In this document: one piece after another, positions 31,681 to 40,401 of the stretch
Position numbering within the stretch: the first letter of the stretch is position 1
Layout of the letters: each line of letters begins with the position of its first letter
Assembly (NCBI RefSeq): GCF_035818475.1
Contig: NZ_JAYMGV010000003.1
Coordinates: forward strand, 1 to 64,000
Direction: 5' to 3'
Origin: Cognatitamlana sp035818475
Lineage (GTDB): Bacteria; Bacteroidota; Bacteroidia; Flavobacteriales; Flavobacteriaceae
Length of the DNA: 64,000 nucleotides
Position numbers and translations under genes: made by a program
Notes under the pieces: generated by a model
The model's input: the letters and a program-made list of their open reading frames with translations, nothing else
Told to the model about the DNA's origin: nothing
The model's database searches: none

Positions 31681-32172
31681 ATGATGAAAAAGAAAAATTT
31701 AATACGAGTCCAAGTTGTACTTATAACACTTCAGGTAATTTCAATATTTTTTTTATTCTGGTATGGCGGTAAATTTTATTCTTACCATAACTTATTAGAA
31801 TATGCAGATAGGATGGAATCAAAAGAAATGGTTATCGATTCCTTTTCCACAAGATCAAGAAATGCAGGGTATTCTGCTACTGCTCATGGATATATTAATC
31901 AAGAAAAGAAGAGTTTGTCATTAGGTATCATTCCTCGTCATCAAGAAAAAGGTATTGGGGTGAGTTTGGGTGATACACTTTTGGTTTGGAGTGCAAAAGG
32001 AATAAGTGGTGTAAAAATTAGAAAATCAGATGAAAAGGAATTTAATAAAAAAAAATACGAAAGGTCTAATAGGAATACAATCATATTTGTGTTTATTCCG
32101 ATTTTTATAATTTGGGTATTTGAACGGATTGTCACAAAAAAAATAAAGCAACTTAAAAACGAAACTAAATGA
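31681..32172 (+). CDS. Two-TM protein, cassette 3 gene 1
   Basis: A 163-aa protein starting MMKKKNLIRVQ. The ATG at 31681 (or 31684) directly follows AGGAGA; an in-frame TTG at 31657 is less likely. A TM helix spans about residues 9-30, a beta-rich part of about 85 residues follows (VIDSFSTRSRNAGYSATAHG to GDTLLVWSAKGISGVKIR) and a second TM helix lies at about 136-153. The layout matches the two-TM gene of cassette 1, including a D-T-hydrophobic-hydrophobic-V strand near the end of the beta part. It overlaps the next, truncated, gene by 4 bases (ATGA). Confidence 0.62.
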   Translation: MMKKKNLIRVQVVLITLQVISIFFLFWYGGKFYSYHNLLEYADRMESKEMVIDSFSTRSRNAGYSATAHGYINQEKKSLSLGIIPRHQEKGIGVSLGDTLLVWSAKGISGVKIRKSDEKEFNKKKYERSNRNTIIFVFIPIFIIWVFERIVTKKIKQLKNETK

Positions 32173-32276
32173 AATATAAATTTATACTGAGTATAATAAT
32201 ATTCTTAACCTCTTTTCTTATTAATGCTCAGGAAGACAACGGGGTTAGAATAATTTTAAAGGCATCCCCCTGCTAG
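32169..32276 (+). pseudogene. Truncated secreted protein, cassette 3 gene 2
   Basis: An intact start and signal peptide (MKYKFILSIIIFLTSFLINA) lead into only ~15 more codons before the frame runs into the REP island at 32262 and stops. Its position and the 4-base overlap with the two-TM gene match the ~230-aa secreted genes of cassettes 1 and 2, so it is probably the same gene cut by the REP/RAYT element. Confidence 0.6.
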
Positions 32277-32397
32277 CGCGAGCGTCCCGCTCGCGACAAT
32301 ATTAGTAATTGGGATAGAAACAGAATATAAAATGAGAAGAAAGTATAAATTTCATAACAAACAAGGTGCATACTTTATAAGTTTTGCAACCGTGTAG
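32262..32397 (+). mobile_element. REP palindrome with 5' remnant of a RAYT transposase (second copy)
   Basis: CGCGAGCG-TCC-CGCTCGCG (32277-32295) is an 8+8 bp palindrome. An ATG 36 bases later (32332) opens MRRKYKFHNKQGAYFISFAT and then stops; this is the recognisable N-terminus of a RAYT transposase. The segment from the palindrome to the frame is closely similar to 29319-29395, including the shared GAAACAGAATATAAAATGA block. Confidence 0.72.
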
Positions 32398-32421
32398 TTA
32401 TAAAAAGCCATATTAAAAAGT

Positions 32422-32520
32422 TCACCTTACCAGTGAGAGCCCCTACTCGTGATGAGGTGAGAGAAAACAGTTAAAAGAAAATAAACAATGAGTAACTAAT
32501 ATAAATTCCATATAAAATAA
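32422..32520 (+). mobile_element. Older decayed REP/RAYT start
   Basis: A weak hairpin (TCACCT at 32422-32427, AGGTGA at 32454-32459) whose interior resembles the REP sequence, followed by an ATG at 32488 reading MSN, stop, YKFHIK, stop. This matches the RAYT start with nonsense changes, an older copy of the same element right before the beta-barrel gene. Confidence 0.45.
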
Positions 32521-32539
32521 AAGATACCAAATATTAATT

Positions 32540-34300
32540 TTGAAACTTAACCTCACACAAAAAACACTACCAGTTGTTTTACTATGCTTATTCTCTTTAG
32601 GAATTATAGCTCAGGATTTAGAAAACATAGGCAGTAAAACGGTAAATAAAATAAAAAACAGCCCTTTAAAAATAAATGGAGGCATTTCAACTAATAGTGT
32701 TTTTTTTAATAGTAACGGGCGTAGCTCACGAGAACCATTTACCTATTTTCTACAAGGAAATTTAAATATAGGGTGGCTTACCTTTAGCATGCCACTTAGT
32801 TATAGTTTTTCTAACCAGGGTAGTAATATAAGTTATGAAACGCCATTTAAGTTCAATAGACTAAGCATTCACCCTAAATACAAATGGATACAAAGTCATA
32901 TCGGAGATGTGGCTATGACATTTTCTCCCTATACCTTAAGCGGGCATCAATTCACAGGAGGGGGAGTAGAACTCACACCAGAAGGCTCTTTTAGTATTAG
33001 TGCTATGGTTGGTCGTTTACTAAAAGCTACTGAAGATGATGGGCAACAACAAACGTTACCTGCATTTGAGCGGATGGGTTATGGTACAAAATTAGGATGG
33101 AAAAAAGAAACCTATAAAGTTGGGCTTATAGGTTTTTATGCAAAAGATAAACTAAACTCTATTATAGTAGTACCTGATGATAGGAACATTACACCTAAAG
33201 AAAATTTAGTAGTTGGGTTAGATGGAGAATTAACTATTGCAGAAAACTATACCATAAAAGCAGAGTATGCCTCTACAGCTATTACACAAGACACAAGAGC
33301 AGAAAATAGTGATGAGGGGAATGGTTTGGCAAGTTTACTGTTTAATAGTAAAGGTTCTACAGAATATTATGATGCCTATAAATTAGGTTTTGATTTTCAA
33401 TTGGATCAAATGAAAATAGGTTTGGCCTATGAACGAATAGATCCAGGATATGAAACTCTCGGAGCTTACTTTTTTAACAATGATTTTGAAAACATTACAT
33501 TGAATGGTTCGCGTCCCTTATTAAATGATAAGTTAAACCTATCATTTAATGTAGGGTATCAGCGTGATGATTTAGAAAATCAAAAAACACAAGCAACTAG
33601 TAGATTGGTTGGTGCCGTTAATGCAACATTAAAAGTCACAGACAAAATCATGATTACTGGGGCATATTCTAATTTTTCTACCCATACCAATAAAAATTTA
33701 AATCAATTTGATGATATAAATGATAGTGATCTTACCGATGAAGATTTAGAAGCATTAGATTTTAAGCAGCTCTCTCAAAATGCCAATATAAATGTCAACT
33801 GGGTATTGGTAGAAGGAGAAAAAAACAGTCAAAATTTGAATTTAAATTATAGCTTAGCATCATCGGCAAATGAGCAAGCAGGAATTATACGTGTTGGACA
33901 GGTAAATAATTTTCACAATGCAAATGCGGTATACACGATTGGATTCCCCGAAAAGAGTTTAAACATTTCTACGTCATTAAATTACACATACAGTGATATT
34001 GGTAGAGATAATAGCAATGCGTACGGAGGTGCTTTAGGTATTAGTAAAAAGTTTTTTGAGAACAAACTCAACTCAACATTTGGAATAGCTTATAATACCA
34101 ATAGTAACAAAGCAATAAAAACAGGTGTTCTTAATTTTAGAACCAATGTATCTATGGTTGTTGCAAAAAAACATAATTTAAATCTAAATGCAGTTCAAGT
34201 ATTTAGAAGTGTAACCAATCAAGATGCTTTAAATGAGGTAACAGTGACTTTTGGTTATGCCTATGCCTTTGATATTGGTAAGCCCAAGAAAAAGAAGTAA
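32540..34300 (+). CDS. Outer-membrane beta-barrel protein closing the surface cluster
   Basis: A 586-aa protein with a Sec signal peptide ending IIAQ near residue 25. The rest is a run of amphipathic strands separated by short turns, with aromatic residues at strand ends (FTYFLQGNLNIGWLTFSMPL, YTIKAEYASTA, KIGLAYERIDPGYETLGAYF), and it ends with a strand plus a basic tail (YAYAFDIGKPKKKK). This fits a large outer-membrane barrel, possibly the channel or anchor for the cluster's surface proteins; it does not look like PorP/SprF. The start is TTG at 32540, directly after RAYT debris. A terminator follows about 140 bases after the stop. Confidence 0.72.
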   Translation: MKLNLTQKTLPVVLLCLFSLGIIAQDLENIGSKTVNKIKNSPLKINGGISTNSVFFNSNGRSSREPFTYFLQGNLNIGWLTFSMPLSYSFSNQGSNISYETPFKFNRLSIHPKYKWIQSHIGDVAMTFSPYTLSGHQFTGGGVELTPEGSFSISAMVGRLLKATEDDGQQQTLPAFERMGYGTKLGWKKETYKVGLIGFYAKDKLNSIIVVPDDRNITPKENLVVGLDGELTIAENYTIKAEYASTAITQDTRAENSDEGNGLASLLFNSKGSTEYYDAYKLGFDFQLDQMKIGLAYERIDPGYETLGAYFFNNDFENITLNGSRPLLNDKLNLSFNVGYQRDDLENQKTQATSRLVGAVNATLKVTDKIMITGAYSNFSTHTNKNLNQFDDINDSDLTDEDLEALDFKQLSQNANINVNWVLVEGEKNSQNLNLNYSLASSANEQAGIIRVGQVNNFHNANAVYTIGFPEKSLNISTSLNYTYSDIGRDNSNAYGGALGISKKFFENKLNSTFGIAYNTNSNKAIKTGVLNFRTNVSMVVAKKHNLNLNAVQVFRSVTNQDALNEVTVTFGYAYAFDIGKPKKKK

Positions 34301-34442
34301 TAAATCTCAATCGATACTCAACCCTTTATACAATTCTATAACAATATATACAAACACTCTAGAATATCAAGAGGAGTTTAAAATACTTTTACTCAACAAC
34401 TCCAATGAACTGATCTCCTACCTAATTAGCACGCTGTAAAAC

Positions 34443-34479
34443 AAAAAATCCCGTAAACATTGAAGTTTCGGGATTTTTT
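34443..34479. terminator. Bidirectional Rho-independent terminator
   Basis: AAAAAATCCCG and CGGGATTTTTT flank a 16-base loop. The stem has A-rich and T-rich sides, so it can work for the plus-strand barrel gene and for the minus-strand tRNA-Phe. Confidence 0.85.
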
Positions 34480-34481
34480 CG

Positions 34482-34554
34482 TGGTACCTCCAGGAATCGA
34501 ACCAGGGACACAAGGATTTTCAGTCCTTTGCTCTACCAACTGAGCTAAGGTACC
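34482..34554 (-). tRNA. tRNA-Phe (GAA)
   Basis: On the minus strand the sequence folds as a 73-nt tRNA: acceptor stem GGTACCT/AGGTACC, D arm with AGCTCAGTTGGTAGAGC, anticodon loop CTGAAAA (anticodon GAA), and T arm with GGTTCGATTCC. Discriminator base A; the CCA end is not encoded. A consensus Bacteroidota promoter lies directly upstream, and the shared terminator lies downstream. Confidence 0.97.
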
Positions 34555-34570
34555 TCGCTAAATGCGGATG

Positions 34571-34602
34571 CAAATATAAATTCAATTTTGTTATTCGCCA
34601 AA
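34571..34602 (-). promoter_or_regulatory. Bacteroidota-type promoter of tRNA-Phe
   Basis: Read on the minus strand: TTTG (34602-34599), 20 bases, then TATATTTG (34578-34571). This matches the primary sigma-factor promoter consensus of the phylum (TTTG, about 19 bases, TAnnTTTG). The tRNA 5' end follows 17 bases after the -7 box. Confidence 0.8.
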
Positions 34603-34737
34603 CTAAAATTGTAAAAAATGATATATTTCTAATATATTTTTTTAAACAGTGAGATAACTCATTTATTGTTAAGATTATAATAACATTGAATTATTATTAA
34701 ATCTGGTTTTGTAAATTTAGGGCTTTTTAAAAGATAG

Positions 34738-35469
34738 ATGAATTTAGTTATTGATGTTGGGAATTCTTTTGTTAAGCTTGCTGTATTTAAAGGAAGTGTA
34801 TTAAAGTATAAAGAGATCGTTGAGATAAATACAGTTTTAAGACAGGTTAAAGCTGTAAAAGAAAAGTTCAGATCTATAAATAAGGCTATTATTTCTTCCG
34901 TGGGTAGGCTTAATAAAAAAGACGCTGAACAAATCTCTGAATATTTTGACGTTTTGGTTTTAAATTCTAAAATCAAATTACCATTTGTAAATCTTTATAA
35001 GACCCCAAAAACATTAGGAGTTGATAGAATAGCACTAGTGTGTGCTGCTGTTGATCAGTTTCAAAATAAAAATGTACTCATTATTGATGCCGGAAGCTGC
35101 ATTACATACGATTTTGTTAACCAGAATAATGAATACTTAGGAGGAGCAATTTCTCCAGGGTTGGTCATGCGTTATAGGTCATTAAATAATTTAACAGCAA
35201 ATTTGCCGTTACTAGAATTAGATGCCCCTAAAAGTATTATTGGAGACTCAACTAAAGCATCAATTCACTCAGGTGTAGTATATGGTGTTTTAAATGAAAT
35301 TGAAGGAACTATTGAACTTTATAAACGCAAATATTCAGATTTAACAGTTATTTTAACAGGAGGGGATGCTAAATTCTTGTCTAAACAATTAAAAAGTAGC
35401 ATATTTGCCAATTCTAATTTTCTTTTAGAGGGATTGAATTATATTTTACAATTTAACTCAAACGAATGA
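34738..35469 (+). CDS. coaX: Type III pantothenate kinase
   Basis: Phosphorylates pantothenate, the first step of coenzyme A synthesis, in the cytoplasm. The 243-aa protein shows the ASKHA-fold motifs of CoaX: MNLVIDVGNSFVKLAVF (phosphate loop with D6), PKTLGVDRIALVCAA (pantothenate site), VLIIDAGSCITYDFV (second Asp) and LGGAISPGLVMRYRSLN. The stop overlaps the start of the next gene by 4 bases (ATGA). The order coaX, outer-membrane protein, TPR protein, lptC is, to my knowledge, common in flavobacteria. Confidence 0.95.
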   Translation: MNLVIDVGNSFVKLAVFKGSVLKYKEIVEINTVLRQVKAVKEKFRSINKAIISSVGRLNKKDAEQISEYFDVLVLNSKIKLPFVNLYKTPKTLGVDRIALVCAAVDQFQNKNVLIIDAGSCITYDFVNQNNEYLGGAISPGLVMRYRSLNNLTANLPLLELDAPKSIIGDSTKASIHSGVVYGVLNEIEGTIELYKRKYSDLTVILTGGDAKFLSKQLKSSIFANSNFLLEGLNYILQFNSNE

Positions 35470-36776
35470 TAAAAAAACTTGTATTAGTTTTTATTGCAAT
35501 ATTTGCAATTCAAAGTTATGGTCAGCAGGCAACGGCCTCACCTTATTCTTTTTATGGTATTGGAAGCCTTAATTTCAAAGGAACTGTTGAAAACAGGAGT
35601 ATGGGAGGGCTTAGTATATATACAGATAGTATTCATGTAAACCTTCGTAACCCGGCTTCATATGCTGGTGAAAACCTAGCCATTTGGGGTAATGAAAGTA
35701 GACCGGTTAAATTAGCAGTTGGGGGCAGTTATAAAAGTACGAATTTAAAAAGCGAAACTAGTAAAGGAAAGGCTTCTGCTACTGCTCTTAATTATCTGGC
35801 AATGTCAATACCCGTAGGGAAATTAGGTTTTGGGTTTGGACTCATGCCTTATACCTCTGTAGGATATAGACTAGAATCTTTAAATGGAAGCGGAGATCTG
35901 GAAAATAGATTTACAGGTGAGGGAGGACTTAATAAAGTTTTTCTTGGAGCAGGTTATCAATTAGCAAAGGGACTATCTATTGGTGTTGATTTACATTATA
36001 ATTTTGGAAATATTCAAAATAGTATAGTAGCTTTTCAATATGATGACGGCATACCTATTGAACGTCAATCTCGTGAAAATAACAGATCTGACTTAAGTGG
36101 CCTGAGTTTGAATTTTGGATTGACCTATAAAACCAAAATAACTGAAAGATTAGAACTTGTTTCAGGTTTAACCTATGCGCCGGAAAGTATTATCGATTCT
36201 AATAATGAACGATCAATTTCAACAATAAGTTTAAACTCAAGTTCAGGGCAGGAATTTGTTATAAATACTATTGATGTGGACTTGGGGGCCTTAGGCTTAG
36301 TAGATACGGATTTAACATTGCCGTCTAAATTATCGTTTGGATTGGGAATAGGACAACCCAGAAGCTGGTTTTTAGGAGCTGAATATACCACTCAAAAGAC
36401 CAGTAATTTTTCAAATATTTTGTACAGTAGTGTAGATACATCTTATGAAGATGGCTCTATAATCTCAATTGGAGGCTTTTATATTCCACAATACAATTCG
36501 TTTTCAAGTTTCCTTAAACGCAGTGTTTACAGAGCAGGAGCACGATTTGAAAAAACAGGTTTAAATATTAATAATGAGTCCATTAATGAGTTTGGCATAT
36601 CTTTTGGAGTAGGTATACCAGTTGGGGATGCAAGATTGTTGTCAAATGCTAATATAGGATTCGAAATTGGCCAAAGAGGAACTACTAATAGCAAATTAAT
36701 ACAAGAGAATTTTATTAATTTCCAATTAAGTTTATCTTTGAACGATAGATGGTTTCAGAAAAGAAAATTTCAATAA
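35466..36776 (+). CDS. Outer-membrane beta-barrel protein, FadL-like in appearance
   Basis: A 436-aa protein with a Sec signal peptide ending QSYGQ (near residue 21), followed by NPASYAGENLAIWG-type text and a chain of amphipathic strands with Gly-rich turns (KLGFGFGLMPYTSVGY, LSIGVDLHYNFGNI, LSFGLGIGQPRSWFLGAEY). It ends in a phenylalanine-containing strand (NFQLSLSLNDRWF) plus a short basic tail. This fits an outer-membrane channel of about 14 strands. The transported compound is unknown. It overlaps coaX by 4 bases. Confidence 0.72.
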   Translation: MIKKLVLVFIAIFAIQSYGQQATASPYSFYGIGSLNFKGTVENRSMGGLSIYTDSIHVNLRNPASYAGENLAIWGNESRPVKLAVGGSYKSTNLKSETSKGKASATALNYLAMSIPVGKLGFGFGLMPYTSVGYRLESLNGSGDLENRFTGEGGLNKVFLGAGYQLAKGLSIGVDLHYNFGNIQNSIVAFQYDDGIPIERQSRENNRSDLSGLSLNFGLTYKTKITERLELVSGLTYAPESIIDSNNERSISTISLNSSSGQEFVINTIDVDLGALGLVDTDLTLPSKLSFGLGIGQPRSWFLGAEYTTQKTSNFSNILYSSVDTSYEDGSIISIGGFYIPQYNSFSSFLKRSVYRAGARFEKTGLNINNESINEFGISFGVGIPVGDARLLSNANIGFEIGQRGTTNSKLIQENFINFQLSLSLNDRWFQKRKFQ

Positions 36777-36791
36777 AGCACAATTATTATC

Positions 36792-38174
36792 ATGAAAACA
36801 AAAATTACATTACTTTTTTTATTGTTTATAGGGTTAAGTTTTGGTTTTGCTCAGCAAGATGAAGAATGCATAACCAAACTTTCTATATTCCATGAATACG
36901 TAAAAGCTAAGAATTATGACGCAGCCTATGAGCCATGGATGGCAGTAAGAAATAAGTGTCCTAAATTTAATAACGCCATTTATGTTGATGGCGAGAAAAT
37001 ATTAAATCACAAGATAAAAAAGGCTACAGGAGCAGAGAAAATAGCTTTTATTAACGATTTAATTAAATTATGGGAGCAAAGAGGAGAGCATTTTACAAGT
37101 AAAACACCTAAGGGAGAGTATCTTGCAAAAGCATGCCAGTTAAAATATGATAACAGGGAGGCTTTAAGCTTATCTAAAGATGAGTTATATGCATGTTTTG
37201 ATGATGCCTATCACATGGATAAAGATTCATTTACAAACCCCAAAAGTTTGTATACTTATTTTTCTTTAATGGTAGACTTGTATGATGGAGGAAAAAAACC
37301 GGCAGCAGATTTATTCAATAAATATGATGATATTTTTGAAAAAGTTGAAGATGAGGTGAAAAATTACTCTGAGAAATTAAACAAATTAATTCAAAAGAAA
37401 GATGCCGGCACAACATTGACTAAAAAAGAAGGGAGTTATAAAAGATTTTATGAAAGTTATTTAAAAGCTTACGATCAAATTTCTGGAAGTATTGACCAAA
37501 AATTAGGAGACAGAGCAAATTGTGAAAATTTAATTCCATTATACCAAAGAGACTTTGAAGCTAACAAGACCAATGCTATTTGGTTACAGAGAGCGGCAGG
37601 AAAAATGTCTCAAAAAGAATGTACAGATGATCCCTTGTTCTTTAAGTTAGTTAATGCTTACCATGAATTAAGTCCTTCTGCTAATTCTGCATATTATTTA
37701 GGCTTATTAAAGGATAAAGAAAAAAAATCATCTGAAGCTATTAAGTTTTATGAGCAAGCCATTAGTTTAGAAACTGATAATTTCAAAAAATCAAAGCTTT
37801 ACTATAGAATTGCTACAAAAATGAAAGCTAAAGGAAGTTATGGAAAAGCAAGAAATTATTACAGACAAGTATCAAAACTTAATCCGTCAAACGGAAGGCC
37901 ATATATAGCAATAGCTTCAATGTATGCGGCTAGTGCCAATAATTGTGGTAATAATCCTTTTGATAAAAGAGCCGTATATTGGTTAGCAGCTGACGAAGCA
38001 AGAAAAGCAGCGAGAGTTGACCCTACAGTGAAAAAGGCAGCAGAAAAGAATATTGCTAACTATTTGGCAAAAGCACCAAACAAAGGAGAAATTTTCAGTT
38101 CAGGAAGAGCTGGAGAAACCATAAAAATTGCTTGTTGGATAGGGGCATCTGTGAAAGTACCAGCTATTCAATGA
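36792..38174 (+). CDS. Periplasmic TPR-repeat protein
   Basis: A 460-aa protein with a Sec signal peptide ending GFAQ (near residue 20). It is almost all helical. TPR-like pairs are seen at about 30-60 (EYVKAKNYDAAYEPWMAV), 295-330 (AYYLGLLKDKEKKSSEAIKF) and 345-385 (KGSYGKARNYYRQVSKLNPS). Such proteins usually scaffold envelope complexes; no catalytic motif is seen. It lies between an outer-membrane protein and lptC, hinting at a role in outer-membrane assembly. Its last bases overlap the lptC start (ATGA). Confidence 0.78.
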   Translation: MKTKITLLFLLFIGLSFGFAQQDEECITKLSIFHEYVKAKNYDAAYEPWMAVRNKCPKFNNAIYVDGEKILNHKIKKATGAEKIAFINDLIKLWEQRGEHFTSKTPKGEYLAKACQLKYDNREALSLSKDELYACFDDAYHMDKDSFTNPKSLYTYFSLMVDLYDGGKKPAADLFNKYDDIFEKVEDEVKNYSEKLNKLIQKKDAGTTLTKKEGSYKRFYESYLKAYDQISGSIDQKLGDRANCENLIPLYQRDFEANKTNAIWLQRAAGKMSQKECTDDPLFFKLVNAYHELSPSANSAYYLGLLKDKEKKSSEAIKFYEQAISLETDNFKKSKLYYRIATKMKAKGSYGKARNYYRQVSKLNPSNGRPYIAIASMYAASANNCGNNPFDKRAVYWLAADEARKAARVDPTVKKAAEKNIANYLAKAPNKGEIFSSGRAGETIKIACWIGASVKVPAIQ

Positions 38175-38725
38175 TAGTAAAACATAAATATTATATATTA
38201 AACATAGTCACAGTGTTAGCTGTGACTATGTTTTTTTCATGTAATGATAGTTTTGATCAGGTTCAAAAACTTGGAATATCTGAAAATGACCCCATAGAAG
38301 TAGACTATAACCTGAATTTAAAATATACTGATTCGGGTAGGGTTACTGCAAATTTATTAAGCACAAAAGCTATAAATTATTCTAATCGAGATTTTCCATT
38401 TCGTGAATTTGTTGATGGTGTAACACTATATGTATATGATAAAGACAATAATAAAAGCACAGTAGTAGCAGATAATGCCTTTTTTTATGTAGAAACAAAC
38501 CTCATTGATATGCAGGATAATGTGGTTATTACCACCCATGATAATCAAGTTTTAAAAACCGATCAATTGTATTATGATAACAAGAAAGAATGGCTGTATA
38601 CTAATAAACCAGTGTCTTTCAAAACAGAACAAGACCTTATAAATGGTAATGGTTTTGATTCTAATTCTAAATTTACAAACGCTGAAGTATTAGAAGTAAC
38701 AGGTATTATTACTTTAGAAGAATGA
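38171..38725 (+). CDS. lptC: LPS export periplasmic protein LptC
   Basis: Part of the Lpt bridge that carries lipopolysaccharide from the inner to the outer membrane. I start at the ATG at 38171, which overlaps the previous stop and gives a proper signal: MIVKHKYYILNIVTVLAV, followed by FFSC, a lipobox. The body has the repeating beta-jelly-roll strands of the LptC/OstA family (GVTLYVYDKDNNKSTVVADN, NLIDMQDNVVITTHDN, KTDQLYYDNKKEWLYT). The product is 184 aa, near family length. An upstream in-frame ATG would put 13 polar residues before the signal and is unlikely. Confidence 0.86.
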   Translation: MIVKHKYYILNIVTVLAVTMFFSCNDSFDQVQKLGISENDPIEVDYNLNLKYTDSGRVTANLLSTKAINYSNRDFPFREFVDGVTLYVYDKDNNKSTVVADNAFFYVETNLIDMQDNVVITTHDNQVLKTDQLYYDNKKEWLYTNKPVSFKTEQDLINGNGFDSNSKFTNAEVLEVTGIITLEE

Positions 38726-38784
38726 GTTTTCAATAAAAACCCTTTCTCATTTTTAAGTATCTTTACAGTCTAAACATTTTAATA

Positions 38785-38979
38785 ATGAAATTTTCCAGGG
38801 TTTTTCTTTACGCTTATCTCATTTTTGCAATCTATTTTGCTTACGTGGCCATTACAAAGTATACTGAAGCAGGAACCATTGATTACCCGTCAATATTACT
38901 TTCAGCTACAGCTATTTTTGTGTTTTTCTTTAGAAGAAATTTTATTAAGAAATTTGATAAAAGAAATAACTCAAAATAA
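38785..38979 (+). CDS. Small two-TM membrane protein
   Basis: A 64-aa protein with two hydrophobic segments (about residues 4-22 and 34-50) and a basic tail (RRNFIKKFDKRNNSK). Its stop directly precedes the start of the CNNM/CorC-type gene with no gap, so the two are likely translated together. A TATCTTTA element 21 bases upstream of the start resembles a -7 promoter box. No function recognised. Confidence 0.75.
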   Translation: MKFSRVFLYAYLIFAIYFAYVAITKYTEAGTIDYPSILLSATAIFVFFFRRNFIKKFDKRNNSK

Positions 38980-40269
38980 ATGAGCATTTATGTAATTATC
39001 ATAATTGTTTCATTAATGCTATCGGCCTTTTTTTCAGGAATGGAGATTGCGTACGTGTCTTCAAACAAAATTCATATTGAAATCGAAAAAAAGCAGGACG
39101 GACTTATAGCATTAGCTTTAAGGAAGTTAACAGCAAAACCTTCAAAATTCATTACTACAATGCTTATTGGCAATAACATTGCATTGGTTATTTATGGGTT
39201 TTTTATGGGGGATATGTTGATGAATTGGTTTCAATCTTTATTACCAACCTCAAATGCTTTTTTAGATTATTTGCTAACAGATCTGAATTTACTGTCACAA
39301 ACAGTAATTTCAACATTTGTCATTTTAATTACAGCCGAATTTTTACCTAAAGTATTTTTTCAAATTTATTCCAATACACTAATAAAAACACTGGCACTTC
39401 CTGCCTATATATTCTATATTATTTTCACTTTTATCTCAGATTTTGTGATTTGGATCTCAGATTTTATTTTGAAAGTTTTTTTTAAAACAGAAGGTGATCA
39501 GATTCAATTAGCCTTTACCAAAGTAGAGTTGGGGAATTACATAAGTGAACAGATGGAATCTGTAGAAGCCCATGAAGATGTAGATAGTGAAATACAAATA
39601 TTTCAGAATGCATTGGAATTCTCAGAAGTGAAAGCCCGAGAAGTTATGGTGCCACGAACCGAAATTATTGCAGTAGAGATTAATGATTCAATAAAATCAC
39701 TGAGTACACTTTTTATTGAAACGGGCAGAACCAAAATATTGGTTTATAACGACACTATTGATGATATATTAGGTTATGTACATTCTTTTGAACTCTTTAA
39801 GAACGTAAAAAGTATAAAGTCAATTTTAACGCCAATTGAATTTGTGCCGGAAACGGTACTTATAAAAGATGTGCTTAATGTGCTGACAAAAAAACGAAGG
39901 AGCATTGCGGTGGTCTTGGATGAATATGGAGGAACCTCAGGTATGATGACTGTTGAAGATATTGTTGAAGAACTTTTTGGAGAGATAGAGGACGAACATG
40001 ATTCAGTTGATTTAATAGAAGAAACTATTGATAAAGCAACTTTTAGGTTTTCAGCCCGTTTAGAAGTGGATTATATTAATGAAACCTATAAAATAAACCT
40101 TCCCGAGAATGAAAATTATGAAACGCTGGGAGGGCTTATTGTAAATCATACTGAAGAAATTCCGGATCAGAGTGAGATTGTTCAAATTGAGGTCTACCAA
40201 TTCACAATTTTAGAAGTATCAAATACCAAAATAGATCTTATAGAACTTAAAGTGTTAGAAGAAGATTAA
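38980..40269 (+). CDS. CNNM/CorC-type membrane protein (hemolysin family)
   Basis: A 429-aa inner-membrane protein. Residues 1-175 form a DUF21/CNNM domain with four membrane segments (start LMLSAFFSGMEIAYVSSNK). A CBS-domain pair follows (about 205-340: VMVPRTEIIAVEIND, then DEYGGTSGMMTVEDIVEE), then a CorC_HlyC domain (about 350-425). Members are linked to magnesium/cobalt homeostasis. The gliding protein GldE is in the same superfamily, but the neighbours here (lptC, the isomerase) are not the gliding genes, so I do not call it gldE. Confidence 0.88.
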   Translation: MSIYVIIIIVSLMLSAFFSGMEIAYVSSNKIHIEIEKKQDGLIALALRKLTAKPSKFITTMLIGNNIALVIYGFFMGDMLMNWFQSLLPTSNAFLDYLLTDLNLLSQTVISTFVILITAEFLPKVFFQIYSNTLIKTLALPAYIFYIIFTFISDFVIWISDFILKVFFKTEGDQIQLAFTKVELGNYISEQMESVEAHEDVDSEIQIFQNALEFSEVKAREVMVPRTEIIAVEINDSIKSLSTLFIETGRTKILVYNDTIDDILGYVHSFELFKNVKSIKSILTPIEFVPETVLIKDVLNVLTKKRRSIAVVLDEYGGTSGMMTVEDIVEELFGEIEDEHDSVDLIEETIDKATFRFSARLEVDYINETYKINLPENENYETLGGLIVNHTEEIPDQSEIVQIEVYQFTILEVSNTKIDLIELKVLEED

Positions 40270-40401
40270 AATACAAGGTTCTGCTTTTATTATTAAATAG
40301 AAAATGGTATTTTCGCGCACGATATTTTTGTCAGTTACTGTATAATTGACGCCAACTTAACAGCAATCCCGGATAACGGATTATTAAAATTTAATTTACA
40401 A

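Noticed and set aside
32540..34300. PorP/SprF-type partner of a type IX-exported protein
   Set aside because: At 586 aa it is much longer than PorP/SprF proteins (about 300-340 aa) and lacks their N-terminal pattern.
38980..40269. Gliding protein GldE
   Set aside because: Same superfamily, but the neighbouring genes are lptC and a periplasmic isomerase and not gliding genes; the general family name is safer.
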